A stretch of 44,020 nt of DNA, taken from contig WELB01000214.1 in NCBI GenBank assembly GCA_009602725.1, positions 62,232 to 106,251 on the forward strand, in the 5' to 3' direction. Positions within the stretch are counted from its first letter, which is position 1; every line of letters begins with the position of its first letter. The notes under the pieces are model-generated. The model was not told the origin of the DNA. It was given only the letters and a program-made list of their open reading frames with translations, and searched no databases. This document shows positions 11,805 through 20,810 of this stretch, one piece after another. The DNA comes from Spirogloea muscicola (Eukaryota > Streptophyta > Zygnematophyceae > Spirogloeales > Spirogloeaceae). Both the position numbers and the translations under genes were made by a program.

Positions 11805-11904
11805 GGAGAGAGGCGGTGGCGGCGCCGGGAGGGTGGGCGACGTGGGCGCGCCAGAAGGGCCAGGCGGCCGGGCGGGCGGTACACGGAGGACGAGGCCAAG
11901 GACG

Positions 11905-12045
11905 AGGGAGAAGGCGCGCGTGCGCATGAAATGAAAAAAAGGGAGGCGGCTGCTGACTCCAGAAGAGCGGATGTGAAGGCCAGGTGCATTCAGAAGGTGG
12001 TTTTTGACGGAGCCGCAGGCTAGGCAGACAGGGCGCTCCTAGCAC
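11905..12045 (-). repeat. Minus-oriented LINE tail D remnant plus catgaaatg box
   Basis: On the minus strand it reads CGCCCTGTCTGCCTAGCC, CGGCTCCGTCA, a diverged middle and GTCAGCAGCCGCCTCCC, the tail that follows LINE stops at 12.2 and 32.5 kb. It runs directly into the GCGCATGAAATGA box (about 11912-11935) seen at several other repeat junctions. It lies about 100 bp past the stop of the plastid-division gene. Confidence 0.65.
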
Positions 12046-12055
12046 CCCCTTCCTG

Positions 12056-12310
12056 CTACCGTATGCGCTTGTCTATGTCCCTACAGCGGTCCCAGGCGAT
12101 TGCTTTGCATCGCCGGGCTGGTCGCGCCCTTGCAGCAGCCTCGGGTTTGCGCAGCGGGGTTGCTCTTCCTCCCCTCAGCTCATCTGACTTCCTACTGCTG
12201 ACTCGGGGGTATTGAGGGCGCCCTGTCTGCCTAGCCTTTGGCTCCGTCATGAACACCTGTATGCATCTGGCTGGCAGTTTACAGCCGATTTTTTAATATC
12301 AGCAGCCGCT
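12056..12310 (+). repeat. LINE 3' end with tail D
   Basis: The plus strand encodes MRLSMSLQRSQAIALHRRA, then ASGLRSGVALPP and SSDFLLLTRGY followed by a stop near 12214. Tail D follows: CCCTGTCTGCCTAGCC, GGCTCCGTCATGAACACC, a GGCTG...CAGCC stem-loop at about 12269-12287, and ATCAGCAGCCGCTTCCC. The same tail occurs inverted at 32.46-32.56 kb with only a few differences. Confidence 0.85.
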
Positions 12311-12760
12311 TCCCTTGTCAGCAATAGGAAGTCAAATCAGCTGAGGGGAGGAAGAGCAACCTGTTGCTGCAAGGTCGCGACCGGCTCGGCGGTGCAAAGC
12401 AAGTACTTGGGACCGCCGTAGGGACAGATAGACGCATGCGGCAGTAGGACACAAGACCCGAAGGCATCGAGCCTCCAGGAAGTGCTGCACCCTGTTCGCA
12501 GCGCCGCTGGTCAGCTTGAGAGGCCAGCAGCGAAAGTAACGAGGACCACCAACCCTTGTAACACCCGTGGATGTCAATAAACAGTGAGTGAAGGGATCGC
12601 CAGCCTGGTGGTCCTTGTACTTCTGTAATTTCTTTTGTCCTGCCACCTTCACAGCATAGCCGGTCTAGCAGTGATGGGGCCCTTCTTTCGGCAGCTGTCA
12701 GTGAGGCCGAAAAGAGCTGAAAGACGCGACTAAGCAAGGACCATGTAGGGATAAACACTT
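12311..12760 (-). repeat. Minus-oriented LINE copy facing the previous one
   Basis: Read right to left, the remnant carries the block WWSSLLSLLASQADQRR (about 12510-12560), then CRMRLSV and a diverged C-terminus ending in a SADLTSYC-like segment at about 12320. It is related to the 32.56-33.40 kb copy. It meets the plus-strand copy 3' end to 3' end, giving an inverted pair across about 12.25-12.31 kb. Frames are broken. Confidence 0.75.
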
Positions 12761-12989
12761 TGTGCCCATACCCATGGGCAGGAAAGCAAGAAGAAAGGAC
12801 TAGATGTTGCTCACTCGCGAGTACTGAGCTTCCATCTGCATCGTACTGTCTACTTGCGTAATTTTTCTTTTCGGTACATTTTTTGGCTTCTGGATGTCGT
12901 CCATTCTTTTGGAGCTGGCTTTGCTAGCCCTCCTTCTCGCGAGTCAGCAATCTGCTCCTTCCCCTCCCTGCAACCCCTCTTCACTCCCT

Positions 12990-13445
12990 TCTCAGCGCTT
13001 GCCCAAGCATCAGACAAAGGGGCACAGGCCAGACTCGTTGCTGCAGTTGAGGATGACCGTCGCAAGACATTGAGGAGGATGCCAGATATCAGGACCAATC
13101 CAAGGAGTCTGGCCCGTCTCACATCGCTCGCAACACCTGGGGCAACTGATTGGCTCAAAACGCATGCCATCAACAACGCATTCAAAATCAGCCTGAGGAA
13201 TGTCGGACGCTTCTCCAGCTGTTCTTAGGTGGAGCTTCTCACCTTCTCCGGAGGTCAGACCCGTCTGACCTCCGCGGGCGTGCCAGGCTCCTGTCAGCCC
13301 CAGGGGCGGCGGCGTGGTTGTCAGCGCTCCCACTCTGTGCGGCGCTAACCATGCCCGATGAGGTCTTTAGGACGGCGGTCCATCTGCTCTTGGGCCTCCT
13401 CCCTCCCTGGCTCGTGGGCGTCACTCAGTGCGAGTGCGGTGCTTG
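12990..13445 (+). repeat. LINE post-RT segments, two joined fragments
   Basis: The first piece (about 12990-13230) encodes RLTSLATPGATDWLKT and AINNAFKISLRN. The second (about 13235-13445) encodes RARLLSAPGAAAWLSALP, LTMPDEVFRTAVHLLLGL and TQCECG. The order of a surface block, a DxxFRTA(L/V)xLxLGL block and then a Cys-x-Cys motif is what I know from the region between the reverse transcriptase thumb and the zinc knuckle of many algal and protist LINEs. The copy breaks off right after the first two Cys. Confidence 0.75.
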
Positions 13446-13484
13446 TTCGACGCGCCGACCTTGTCGCCATCAAGAAGAAAGCGC

Positions 13485-13785
13485 GGCCAGATTGACTGGT
13501 GGCTGGTAAAAGAAAGCCAGCCCAAAGGAATGGACAAGGTCTGAAGGAGCTGGAGTGCGAAGGACTAGGACTAAGACATCAGCCAGGGAACGCTCAGAAA
13601 AGAAGAAAGGGCTCGCCCATTGAGGATAGGGGCTGGACAAGCCAGCCCAAAAAAGAATGAACAAAGAACGAGAAGGGGGCCAGAGGAAGCCAGAGGAAGC
13701 GCTAAGAAACCAAAGCAGACAAAGATAGAAAGCAGCTACAAATCACTCAGTAACCCCTGCTAAGCAGCCGCAAATCAGAGAGGCT
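13485..13785 (-). repeat. Minus-oriented tail C followed by tail B
   Basis: At 13485-13600 is tail C in minus orientation: GCGCGGCCAGATTGACTGG, an imperfect hairpin, AATGGACAAGGTCTGAAGG, ending at CAGGGAACGCTCAG. At 13605-13760 is tail B: GGCTCGCCCATTGAGGAT, GGGGCTGGACAAGCCAGCCC, then AAGCAGCTACAAATCACTC and GTAACCCCTGC. The 13485-13600 block is an inverted copy of 14461-14585. Confidence 0.8.
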
Positions 13786-14680
13786 AGGGTCCTGGAAGTG
13801 GGTCCCCTGGACAGAGCCAACAGAAACCTCTAGTCAGGAGATGCAAGTCTGAGTAGCCATCCCGCCCGGCGGCGGTCCCCGCATTATCGACCAATGTGGT
13901 GTACAACTGACTGCATCGTCTCCGCCAATCCCACCAGATCGGCGACCTTTGCAGGGCACGCGATCGGCCTGGCGGCCCGGGGCAAGGAGCGAAAATACGC
14001 CGATCATCTGGTTGGTGATGAGTTCGCGGCCCTGGCGATCGCACGTAAGCGGGGCTTTCGGCAGCCGCTGGCTGGATCTCCTCCAGCGCTTGCCCGTCAG
14101 ACCATTGGTCGGTGGCCGCGTCTGCCAGGGGCGACGCCCGGCTTTAACGCCGCTGGTTCGCTGGCCCAAGTCTTCCAAATGCGCCTGGCGGTATCGTTTC
14201 AACGCTCCCCTGCCCACGCCGTCCACACGCGAGCAGGACGTGCTCTGGCCGCCGCCTCTGGGTTTCGGCGGAGTGCCTCTTTCCCTGCAGCGAGCTACTC
14301 CTGATGTTGCTGGTCACTCGCGGGTACTGAGCTTCACTTATGCATCGTAAGGAATATTGTCGTTGTTGGCAGTGATGTCCTTTTTCATCGGCCTCCGGCT
14401 TCCGTTAGGGCGACGTCTTTTCGCCAGCTAGCTACTCAGACTTGCATCTCCTGACTAGAGGTTACTGAGCGTTCCCTGGCTGATGTCTTAGTCCTAGTCG
14501 TTCGCACTCCGGCTCCTTCAGACCTTGTCCATTTCTTTGGGCTGGCCTTTCCCAGCCACCAGTCAATCTGGCCGCGCTTCTTTTTCTTTGGCTTTGGACA
14601 GTGTCCATTCTTTTTGGGCTGGCTTTGCCAGCCCCTCTTCTCTATGGGCGAGCATTTTCTTCTTAGGCCTGCCCCCGACC
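13786..14680 (+). repeat. LINE endonuclease-like domain remnants with tails C and A
   Basis: The plus strand at about 13894-14310 encodes GHAIGLAARGKERKYADH, GDEFAALAI, then a break and FNAAGSLAQVFQMRLAVS, ending FPAASYS. A second C-terminus (about 14385-14470) has SASGFR, GDVFSPASYSDLHLLTRGY-like residues and a stop. It is followed by tail C (CTGATGTCTTAGTCCTAG...GGGCTGGCCTTTCCCAGCC...CTGGCCGCGCTTC) to about 14585, and tail A (TTGGGCTGGCTTTGCCAGCC, CTATGGGCGAGCA) to about 14665. Confidence 0.8.
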
Positions 14681-14685
14681 TGCCT

Positions 14686-15385
14686 GATCGGAAAAACTCA
14701 GTGTGAGTGCGTAATTCGTGCGGAGGGCGGAGACCTTGCCACCCACATGCTGCGGTGTCCCACAGGCCCTGAGGTGGTGGGCGTCCGTAATCTCCTACGG
14801 GTGGCCCTGGCGGACCTGATGCGCGATGCCGGCTACCGCGCCAGTGTGGAAGTGAGCAATATAATGCCCATCACCACGGATTCCCAGGGACGCTTTCACC
14901 GCCGCATCCTGGACATTGTGGGCGTACAACCTGGCGGAGGCCCACGAGCCTTGATTGATGGGGTGGTGACGGAGGCATACAAGAGTTCCGCATCAACGCA
15001 CATTGCTGGACACGCAGTGGGAGGTGCTGAGCAGAGAAAGCTCCTACACTACTCTGACTACCCCAGCAGCGATCACCTCCTACCGGCGAATATTGACACT
15101 TTCGGCTGCATGGGTCCTCGCTTCCATACCCTACTGGAAAATATTGCAATTTTGGGTTATGCTCGACGTGAGGATATGCTTCCAGCTCAGATGGGCATGC
15201 CGGCAGCCTACTTGTCATTCTTGGGACACCGAGTGTCAGCTTGTCTGCAGCGAGCTCAGGCTCATGCTTTGCATTAGAAGCTGGTTGAGCCTTGGTTGGT
15301 AGCTCAAGAGCTTGTTGATTGCCGTCCGATTTTCGGGCATCAGTTAGCGACCTCTATGTGCTGACTCGTGGTTACTGAGCGAGTC
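14686..15385 (+). repeat. Best-preserved LINE C-terminus: zinc knuckle plus PD-(D/E)xK-like domain
   Basis: An open frame from 14525 to 15277 carries TQCECVIRAEGGDLATHMLRC, i.e. Cys-x-Cys-x11-His-x3-Cys. VRNLLRVALADLMRDAGYR and ILDIVGVQPGGGPRALIDGVV follow, where acidic residues sit as in a PD-(D/E)xK core. Then come AEQRKLLHYSDY, DTFGCMGPRFHTLLENIA and AYLSFLGHRVSACLQRAQA. A degenerate SDLYVLTRGY with stop sits at about 15340-15380. The zinc knuckle and restriction-like nuclease type domain after the reverse transcriptase are as in RLE-class non-LTR elements; the class is an inference because no reverse transcriptase is present. Confidence 0.75.
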
Positions 15386-15474
15386 AGCTTAGCAGCAGGT
15401 GACGTACATTTGTCAATGTGCTTGCCTTTGAACTTGGCCACACAGGCCATCCATATCTTAAAACACACTCCATT

Positions 15475-16320
15475 CCCTTCTCTAAGGGCGAGCAATTCTC
15501 TCCCTGGAAGAAGAAGGCGCGCGGTGCGCATGAAATTGAAAGGGAGGCCAATTCTAGCCTTACAAATGTCATGTCAACTGGGTAATGAGCTAGCTAAGGG
15601 GGACACTAAATATCCGCGAGTGAGCACATGCATATCTGACAAGCTATACTGAGGAGAGAAGGAAGTGGCTGGAGGACGTGGCTCTCCCAAACCCCCCGAA
15701 AAAAATGACCAAAAAAACAAACACTAAAAGGGGGCAAGGGCAAAGGGGGGCAAGGGCCGTGAACAGCCAGCCAAAAAGTAGAGCTCGCCCATAGAGAAGA
15801 GGGGCTGGCAAAGCGAACCCAAAAGGGATGGACAATGTCCAAAGCCAAAGAAAGAAGTGCCGAAGAGTTGACAGAGTCCGAAGGGGCCAAAAGGGGGAGA
15901 GGAAGTGCTCGCCCTTAGAGAAGAGGGGCTGGCAAAGCCAGTCCTAGAAAGAGAAGTGGCACTTCCAATGGGGGCAAGGGCTGCGAAAAGCCAGCCCAAA
16001 AAGAATTGACAAAGGTTTGGAGGGGCCTACAAGTGTTTAGCAGCTACAAAGGGGCCTGAAGATGCTATGTCAGAACAGGCAATGTGAACAGGGGGAGGAT
16101 GGATCACTCAGTAGTTACGATGGAGAAGCCTCGGATCCGACAGACTAGCTGCCGGAAAGAAAGTGCTCGCCCATTGAGAGTAGGGGCTGGCAAAGCCAGC
16201 CCAAAAGAGAAGCAACAAAGGACGAGAAGGGGGCCAGGGGAAGCGCTAAGAAAAACAAGCACACAAAGAAACAAAGCAGCTACGGATCACTCAGTAACCC
16301 CCTGCTAAGCAGCCTCAGTT
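15475..16320 (-). repeat. Concatenated LINE tails, including a box with GCGCATGAAATTGA
   Basis: Starts with a GGGCGAGCAA box (15486) and the short box near 15512-15550 (AAGGCGCGCGGTGCGCATG). At 15740-16160 it carries the same minus-oriented two-hairpin tail as 5.5-6.06 kb: GGGGCTGGCAAAGCCAGTCC near 15920, ACTTCCAATGGGGGCAAGGG, and GGGAGGATGGATCACTCAG ahead of a residual C-terminus (16115-16160). At 16165-16320 is a tail with GGGGCTGGCAAAGCCAGCCC, then the AAGCAGCTACGGATCACTC and GTAACCCCCTGC end of another copy. Confidence 0.75.
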
Positions 16321-16329
16321 CAGAGACGC

Positions 16330-16775
16330 AAAAGGCGGCACTGGCCATTGACGTACACGGGGCCTTTGGCAGTGGCTGGTTGGATCTCCTCCAGCGGCTT
16401 GCCCGGGAGGCCATCGAGCGGCGGCAGGGTTCGCCAGGCTTCAATGCTGCCGGCTCCCTCGCGCAGGTCTTGCGGATGAGGCTGGCGGTCTCGCTGCAGC
16501 GCTCTTTGGCTCATGCGGTCCACGCGCGCGCTGGCCGTGCTATAGCTGCTGCTTCCGGGTCTAGGCAGAGTGCCGCTTTTCCTGCCCCGAGTTACTCTGA
16601 TCTGCTGTTGCTCACACGTGGATTCTGAGCATCCATCTGCATCTCCCTCTGCACCGTCTTGCACTTTGTAGTGTAGTCCTTTTCGGCACTTCTTTCTTTG
16701 GCTTTGAACATTGTCCATTCTTTTTGGGTTGGCTTTGCCAGCCCCTCTTCTCAATGGGCGGGCACTTTCTTCTAA
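16330..16775 (+). repeat. LINE C-terminus with tail A
   Basis: The plus strand encodes AALAIDVHGAFGSGWLDLL, then QRLAREAIERR, FNAAGSLAQVLRMRLAVS, AHAVHARAGRAIAAASGS and YSDLLLLTRGF plus a stop near 16626. The tail to 16775 has CATTGTCCATTC, the TTGGCTTTGCCAGCCCC hairpin and ATGGGCGGGCACTTTCTTC. It is among the cleanest pairings of coding end with tail A. Confidence 0.85.
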
Positions 16776-17330
16776 AGGAAGCGCGGCCAGATTGACTGGT
16801 GGCAAAAGGGGGTACACTACAAAACACTGCACAACGCGTAGACGATGCAGAGAAGGCGCGCGGGGCGCATGAAATGAAATGGAGGCCAATACAAGCCGCT
16901 ACATTGTGCAGGGCAAACTAGAGTCCAGGGCAAACTAAACAGGGCTACATACCACGGGAAAACGAAACCAAGGTGCCTAAGGTGACATCAGTGCAAAAAA
17001 GGAGGGTGGTAGGGCGCAAGTGGCTCTCAGCCCCTATCGTTGCAGGGCGCAGGCCGAGCTTTGGCGGCGGCCTCCGGCTTCCGTCAGGGCGACGTCTTTC
17101 CGCCAGCTAGCTTCTCGGACCTGCATCTCCTGTCTAGAGGTTACTGAGCGTTCCCTGGCTGATGTCTTAGTCCTAGTCGTTCGCACTCAGGCTCCCTCAG
17201 ACTTTGTCCATTCTTTTGGGCTGGCCTTTCCCAGCCACCAGTCAATCTGGCCGCGCTTCCTTCTGTCGTCAATCTCAAATAGGCGAGCACTTTCTTCTCA
17301 GAGTTGAGGCGAGGTGTATTTGAGAGCTTG
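16776..17330. repeat. Tail-to-tail junction, GCGCATGAAATG box and a tail-C LINE end
   Basis: Tail A (plus) meets tail C (minus, GGAAGCGCGGCCAGATTGAC) at about 16775-16785. At 16850-16950 is the box GGGCGCATGAAATGAAATGG followed by GGCAAACTAAACAGGGCTAC, which recurs inverted at 33.54-33.62 kb. Nothing was recognised in 16950-17035. At 17040-17270 a plus LINE end (GDVFPPASFSDLHLLSRGY, stop) carries tail C with GGGCTGGCCTTTCCCAGCC. The block ends just upstream of the OCP3-like gene. Confidence 0.75.
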
Positions 17331-17442
17331 CAGTAGAGAAGGTACAAGTACAAGAGACTGAGGGCGGCGGTGGCGGCGGCGGCCTCCCCTGCGTCGTCGT
17401 GCTCGGCCGCTCCGGCCGCCCGTCAGCCCCCCCGCCGCCGCC

Positions 17443-18986
17443 ATGGCCGCCGCCGCCCNCCCGCCGGGCCCGCCAGGCCGCTGCCAGCAGCGTCCGCGCG
17501 ACGTCGTGGCAGCGGCGCGCAGAGGCCGTTCCTCGAGCCAGGCAGCCGGGCCACGTCGCAAGGTGCTCGCCAGCCGCAAACGTCCGGCCACCGCTGAGCA
17601 GCCGGCTGCTCAATGCTTCCTCTGGCAGCTAAGGTCTCTGCGCCTCCTCGTCATCTTGAGCTGCCGGCGTGAGGGAGGCCAGGAAGAGGCATAGCAGTGT
17701 GCCAAGAGCGCTGCGCCCATACGAGCGCTTTGGGGTGTGCCCTCAAGCAGCGCGAGAGACGACTGAGCGAGCCTGCGTCTGCTTCCGGCCAGGCGAGGGA
17801 GGCCCTGGACGATGGCGACCTGGCGCTGGAGGCACTGTTCGACCAGCTGGAGCGAGACCTGGAGGCAGACGACCTCGCAGGAGGCTCGGAGGATGATGAT
17901 GACGACATGGAGGACTTCTCGGAAGAGGAGATGGCGCAGCTGGAGCTGGAGCTCCAGGAGCTGTTTGGCAGTGACGGTCACGACGGGGACGCTGGGCTTC
18001 CCACATCAAGCGGATCTGCTCCCAGCCACATTCCTGTACAGCCTGGTATAGTGACTCAAGGACCTACGGCCAAAGCACGGGACGATGGGAAGCCTGCAAC
18101 AAGTGGGGCAGAAGTGGAACTAAGGCCTGGTGAACGGCCAGCTGAAGATAGTCTCCGGACGGATGAGCAGGGCACGGAGGTTGAGGAGGCACAGCCACGC
18201 AAGGTCCACTTGGCCCGTTGGCAGCTCAAGAAGCTGGCTGACGCAGCCAGGCAGGGACGGCGACACACCAATGTGAGTTTCTGCTTGTAGAGCCATCATA
18301 TCAACCGGCGTCGGCGTCACTTGCTATTGGCTGATACAAGTAGGGCACTGAGTGTGGGCTTGCCTAGATTCTCTGCCTTAACGCTCAACGAGCCCCCTTG
18401 ACCCGGGGGTTTGTATATGGGGCTTGGCCAGGTGAAGACCTTGGCAGCAGAGCTGCACCTGAGCAGAGAGGACGTGCTTGCGTGGCTTCGAGATCCTCCG
18501 GACCTGCAGGCTTTGGAAGTGGAGTTGGAGGCTGCAGGCCAAGCTGCACAGCAGAGGGCTATGAGTGCCAGGGCAGCAGAGGAGGAAAGGCAGGGTGCAA
18601 GGGCTCTGCCACAGACACCAGCGATGGCTGATGAGGAGGAGAACTTGCTGGATGAGCAGCAGTGGACCCCACATTTACAGCGTCAGTGGCACAGCCAGAA
18701 GCGGCTACGACGAGAACATTTGGCAACCTTTGAGCGTGTCTACGGCCAGTCCCACCATCCCTCTGTGAGGATCAAATTGGCTCGATAACTGTCTATGAGC
18801 AAAATGAGTAGCACCTATCTGGACATGCTGTGTACTTGACCTCTACATGCTCACTGCCTGCAATCCAACTTTGTGCAGGAATCTATGGTACAGAATCTGG
18901 TGCAGCTGACACACGTGCCACGACAGCGCATCTTGCAGTGGTTTCAGGAGCGCCGGCAGCAGCCTCGGCGGCAGGGTCAGGTGTAA
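17443..18986 (+). CDS. OCP3-like homeodomain protein
   Basis: Plant OCP3 is a homeodomain-containing regulator of stress and defence. Later exons are firm: up to 18272, 18432-18764 and 18879-18986, all in phase. An acidic segment (DDGDLALEALFDQLERDLEAD, then EDDDDDMEDFSEEEMAQLE) is followed by WQLKKLADAARQGRRHTN, VKTLAAELHLSREDVLAWLRD and an atypical homeodomain (QKRLRREHLATFERVYGQ, then QRILQWFQERRQQ, with the helix-3 WFQxRR signature). This order is that of OCP3. The start ATG at 17443 (ATGGCCGCCGCC) would give an Arg/Ala/Ser-rich N-terminus like a plastid transit peptide. However, an N at 17459 and at least one intron before about 17760 leave the N-terminal exon structure open. The stop is TAA. 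Confidence 0.8.
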
Positions 18987-19550
18987 GATTATAGTGCATG
19001 CTGCCAGCTACCTGCTCACAGAGACAAAGACACACTACTAGTTTCCTCGCGCAACAAGCTCAGGCAGCTGCAGTCGTGTATAAGCCACAGTCGTTCCATG
19101 CGTACCTGCATTAGCTATGAACAGCCTCAGTCCTTCCGTCGATACACCTATCCAGGCAGGCTATGATGACTGCACGTTTGTGAGTGAAGCTACTCTGAGC
19201 AGCTGCATTGTTTGCCTGACAGTACTGATGGCCTCATTGCGTTGGCAATGGGCTGACGGCAAATCTAGCTCCTCTGAGCCAGCTTGTCTGCTTGTCCTTC
19301 AAGGCAGTCTGTCTGCTCACCCAGGCAGGACCAACATCTCTCTGTCTCTGTGCCATAAGGCTGTGCTACGAATGATGCTGCACCAAGCACATGGGCGCAG
19401 AGTTGGTGGGAATGGATAATGGATGTGTGGATCGGAAGCAAAGACCTACATGGCTGCAAGGGACTGCCCACAAGTGGAGAGCAGGTAACAGGGCTTTGCA
19501 AACGACTCGATGCTGACCCAACAGTGAAGTAAGCTCATCGAAAGAAAAGC
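18987..19550. other. Intergenic, nothing recognised
   Basis: No convincing coding frame or RNA gene was seen downstream of the OCP3-like gene. Short open frames show neither family motifs nor paired splice signals. Confidence 0.5.
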
Positions 19551-19770
19551 TCATCCAAAAGGACTGTGGAATGCCAGCCCTAGAAGAAAGGACAAGGTCT
19601 AAAGGGGCTGGAAGACGCTGATATATACACGACCAAGTCAGTGCCACCAAGATGGTCACTTGATAGACTATAGTAAGCAGCCGCAAGTCAGAGAGGCTAG
19701 CCGCCAGAGTAGTGCGACGGCAAGGAATTGCAGTGGCCGGGCTCCTTACTGTGGCAGGGTTATAGGATGC
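19551..19770 (-). repeat. Degenerate minus-strand LINE 3' end
   Basis: A C-terminal remnant LSDLRLLTIVY with stop is read on the minus strand at about 19670-19710. The leftward tail contains a decayed GCCAGCCC...AAGGACAAGGTCTAAAGG segment, typical of the hairpin tails. Upstream coding sequence is scrambled. Confidence 0.6.
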
Positions 19771-20028
19771 TCGTGAATCTGCAACCAGGCATGCTGGCCT
19801 GCTCGTGCTCTGCGCAGACAGACTTCGTCGGACGCGTCTGGCCAGCAGCACGACTCTGCAGCCTACTGCAAGCTCTCCAGCATGCCGCTGCTTCTGGCCT
19901 CTGCCGCTGTGGCGTCTGTGACGCTCGGTCGCGGGCCTCGGCTGGGCGGGGTGGGTGCTAAGGACTGTGGGGACCAGCAGGCGTCAGCTCCCTCGTGGAG
20001 CGGGTTGCGAAGGATGAGAACTTCGGTC

Positions 20029-20457
20029 AGGAGAGGAGGTCGGGCTGGCTTCGCGGCGCCGCGTACATCCAGCTGTCCGCGTCGATGCGCGCCTCCTCCT
20101 TGCGCAGCTCAGCCAGCACCTCCTCCTGGAGACCTGCCCAGCAGAGCGCCGGCTGGTCAGCACTGGGGAGCTCGACCACGGCAGCTGGCCCAGGGCGCCG
20201 TCCCGCCTGAGCCAAGCGGGGCTCGCTCGAGGCCTGGCTGAGCGCTCAGCGAGCACGGGAGGGGGGCAAGTTGCGGACAGCGGAGGGTGGCAGCGGCGCA
20301 GTCTGCGGCGAGGCTGATGCCGGCGGCGAGGTCGTCGAAGGGCGGGTCTGCGGGCGGCGGGGACGGCGGCGTGGGCGAGGGCGGCGGCGGGGGCNTGCCG
20401 GCGGCCGGCGCCACGCCGGGCGGAGGGCTGCGCCGGCGCGGCCTGCTGGGCTGCCAT
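20029..20457 (-). CDS. Unrecognised small protein, Pro-rich N-terminus, C-terminal DADSWMY motif
   Basis: I do not recognise the family. A plausible ATG at 20457 begins MAAQQAAPAQPSARRGAGR. After an N at 20395 (gap of unknown length in a GC-rich repeat) the frame continues PPPPPSPTPPSPPPADPPFD, then DLAAGISLAADCAAATLR. A second exon after a CTGGGCAG acceptor near 20145 reads LQEEVLAELRKEEARIDADS, then WMYAAPRSQPDLLS and TGA (stop at about 20029). The conserved-looking amphipathic helix and WMY ending suggest a real small protein of perhaps 100-140 residues. The donor of exon 1 and any middle exon are not settled. It is bounded on both sides by LINE relics. Confidence 0.45.
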
Positions 20458-20544
20458 GTCTGCCCAGCAGCCGACCGACCCCAAAGCCCATCGTCTGCCA
20501 CTGCCTGTACAGTAGTTACTGCCTCGGAATCTGCCACCCTTTCA

Positions 20545-20810
20545 TATCATGCGCACCGCGCCTTCCCTATACCTGTGCCACTGGTAAAAAGAAGTGCTCG
20601 CCCTTAAGAAGACGTGCTCGCCTACAGAGAAGATGGGCCCAAAAAGAATGTCTTGTCCATTCTTTTGGGCTGGCCTTTCCCAGCCACCAGTCAATCTGGC
20701 CGCGCTTCCTCCTTAAAAGAAGGTGCTCGCCCATTGAGAAGAGGGGCTGGCAAAGCCAACCCAAAAAGAATGGACAATGTCCAAAGCCAAATAAAGAGGT
20801 CGCCCGTCGC
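20545..20810. repeat. Head-to-head and tail-to-tail LINE tails
   Basis: Begins with an inverted CATGCGCACCGCGCCTTCC box (20549-20567). Two short minus-oriented A-type tail starts follow (GTGCTCGCCC, ACGTGCTCGCC). Then comes a plus tail C (20648-20710, TTGGGCTGGCCTTTCCCAGCC) joined at CTTCCTCCTTAAAAGAAGG to a minus tail A (20720-20800, GGGGCTGGCAAAGCC). Confidence 0.8.

Noticed and set aside
14525-15277. Host gene with PD-(D/E)xK nuclease domain
   Set aside because: The same domain recurs in at least six broken copies with shared stop and tails in this window, so it is a retrotransposon remnant rather than a host nuclease.
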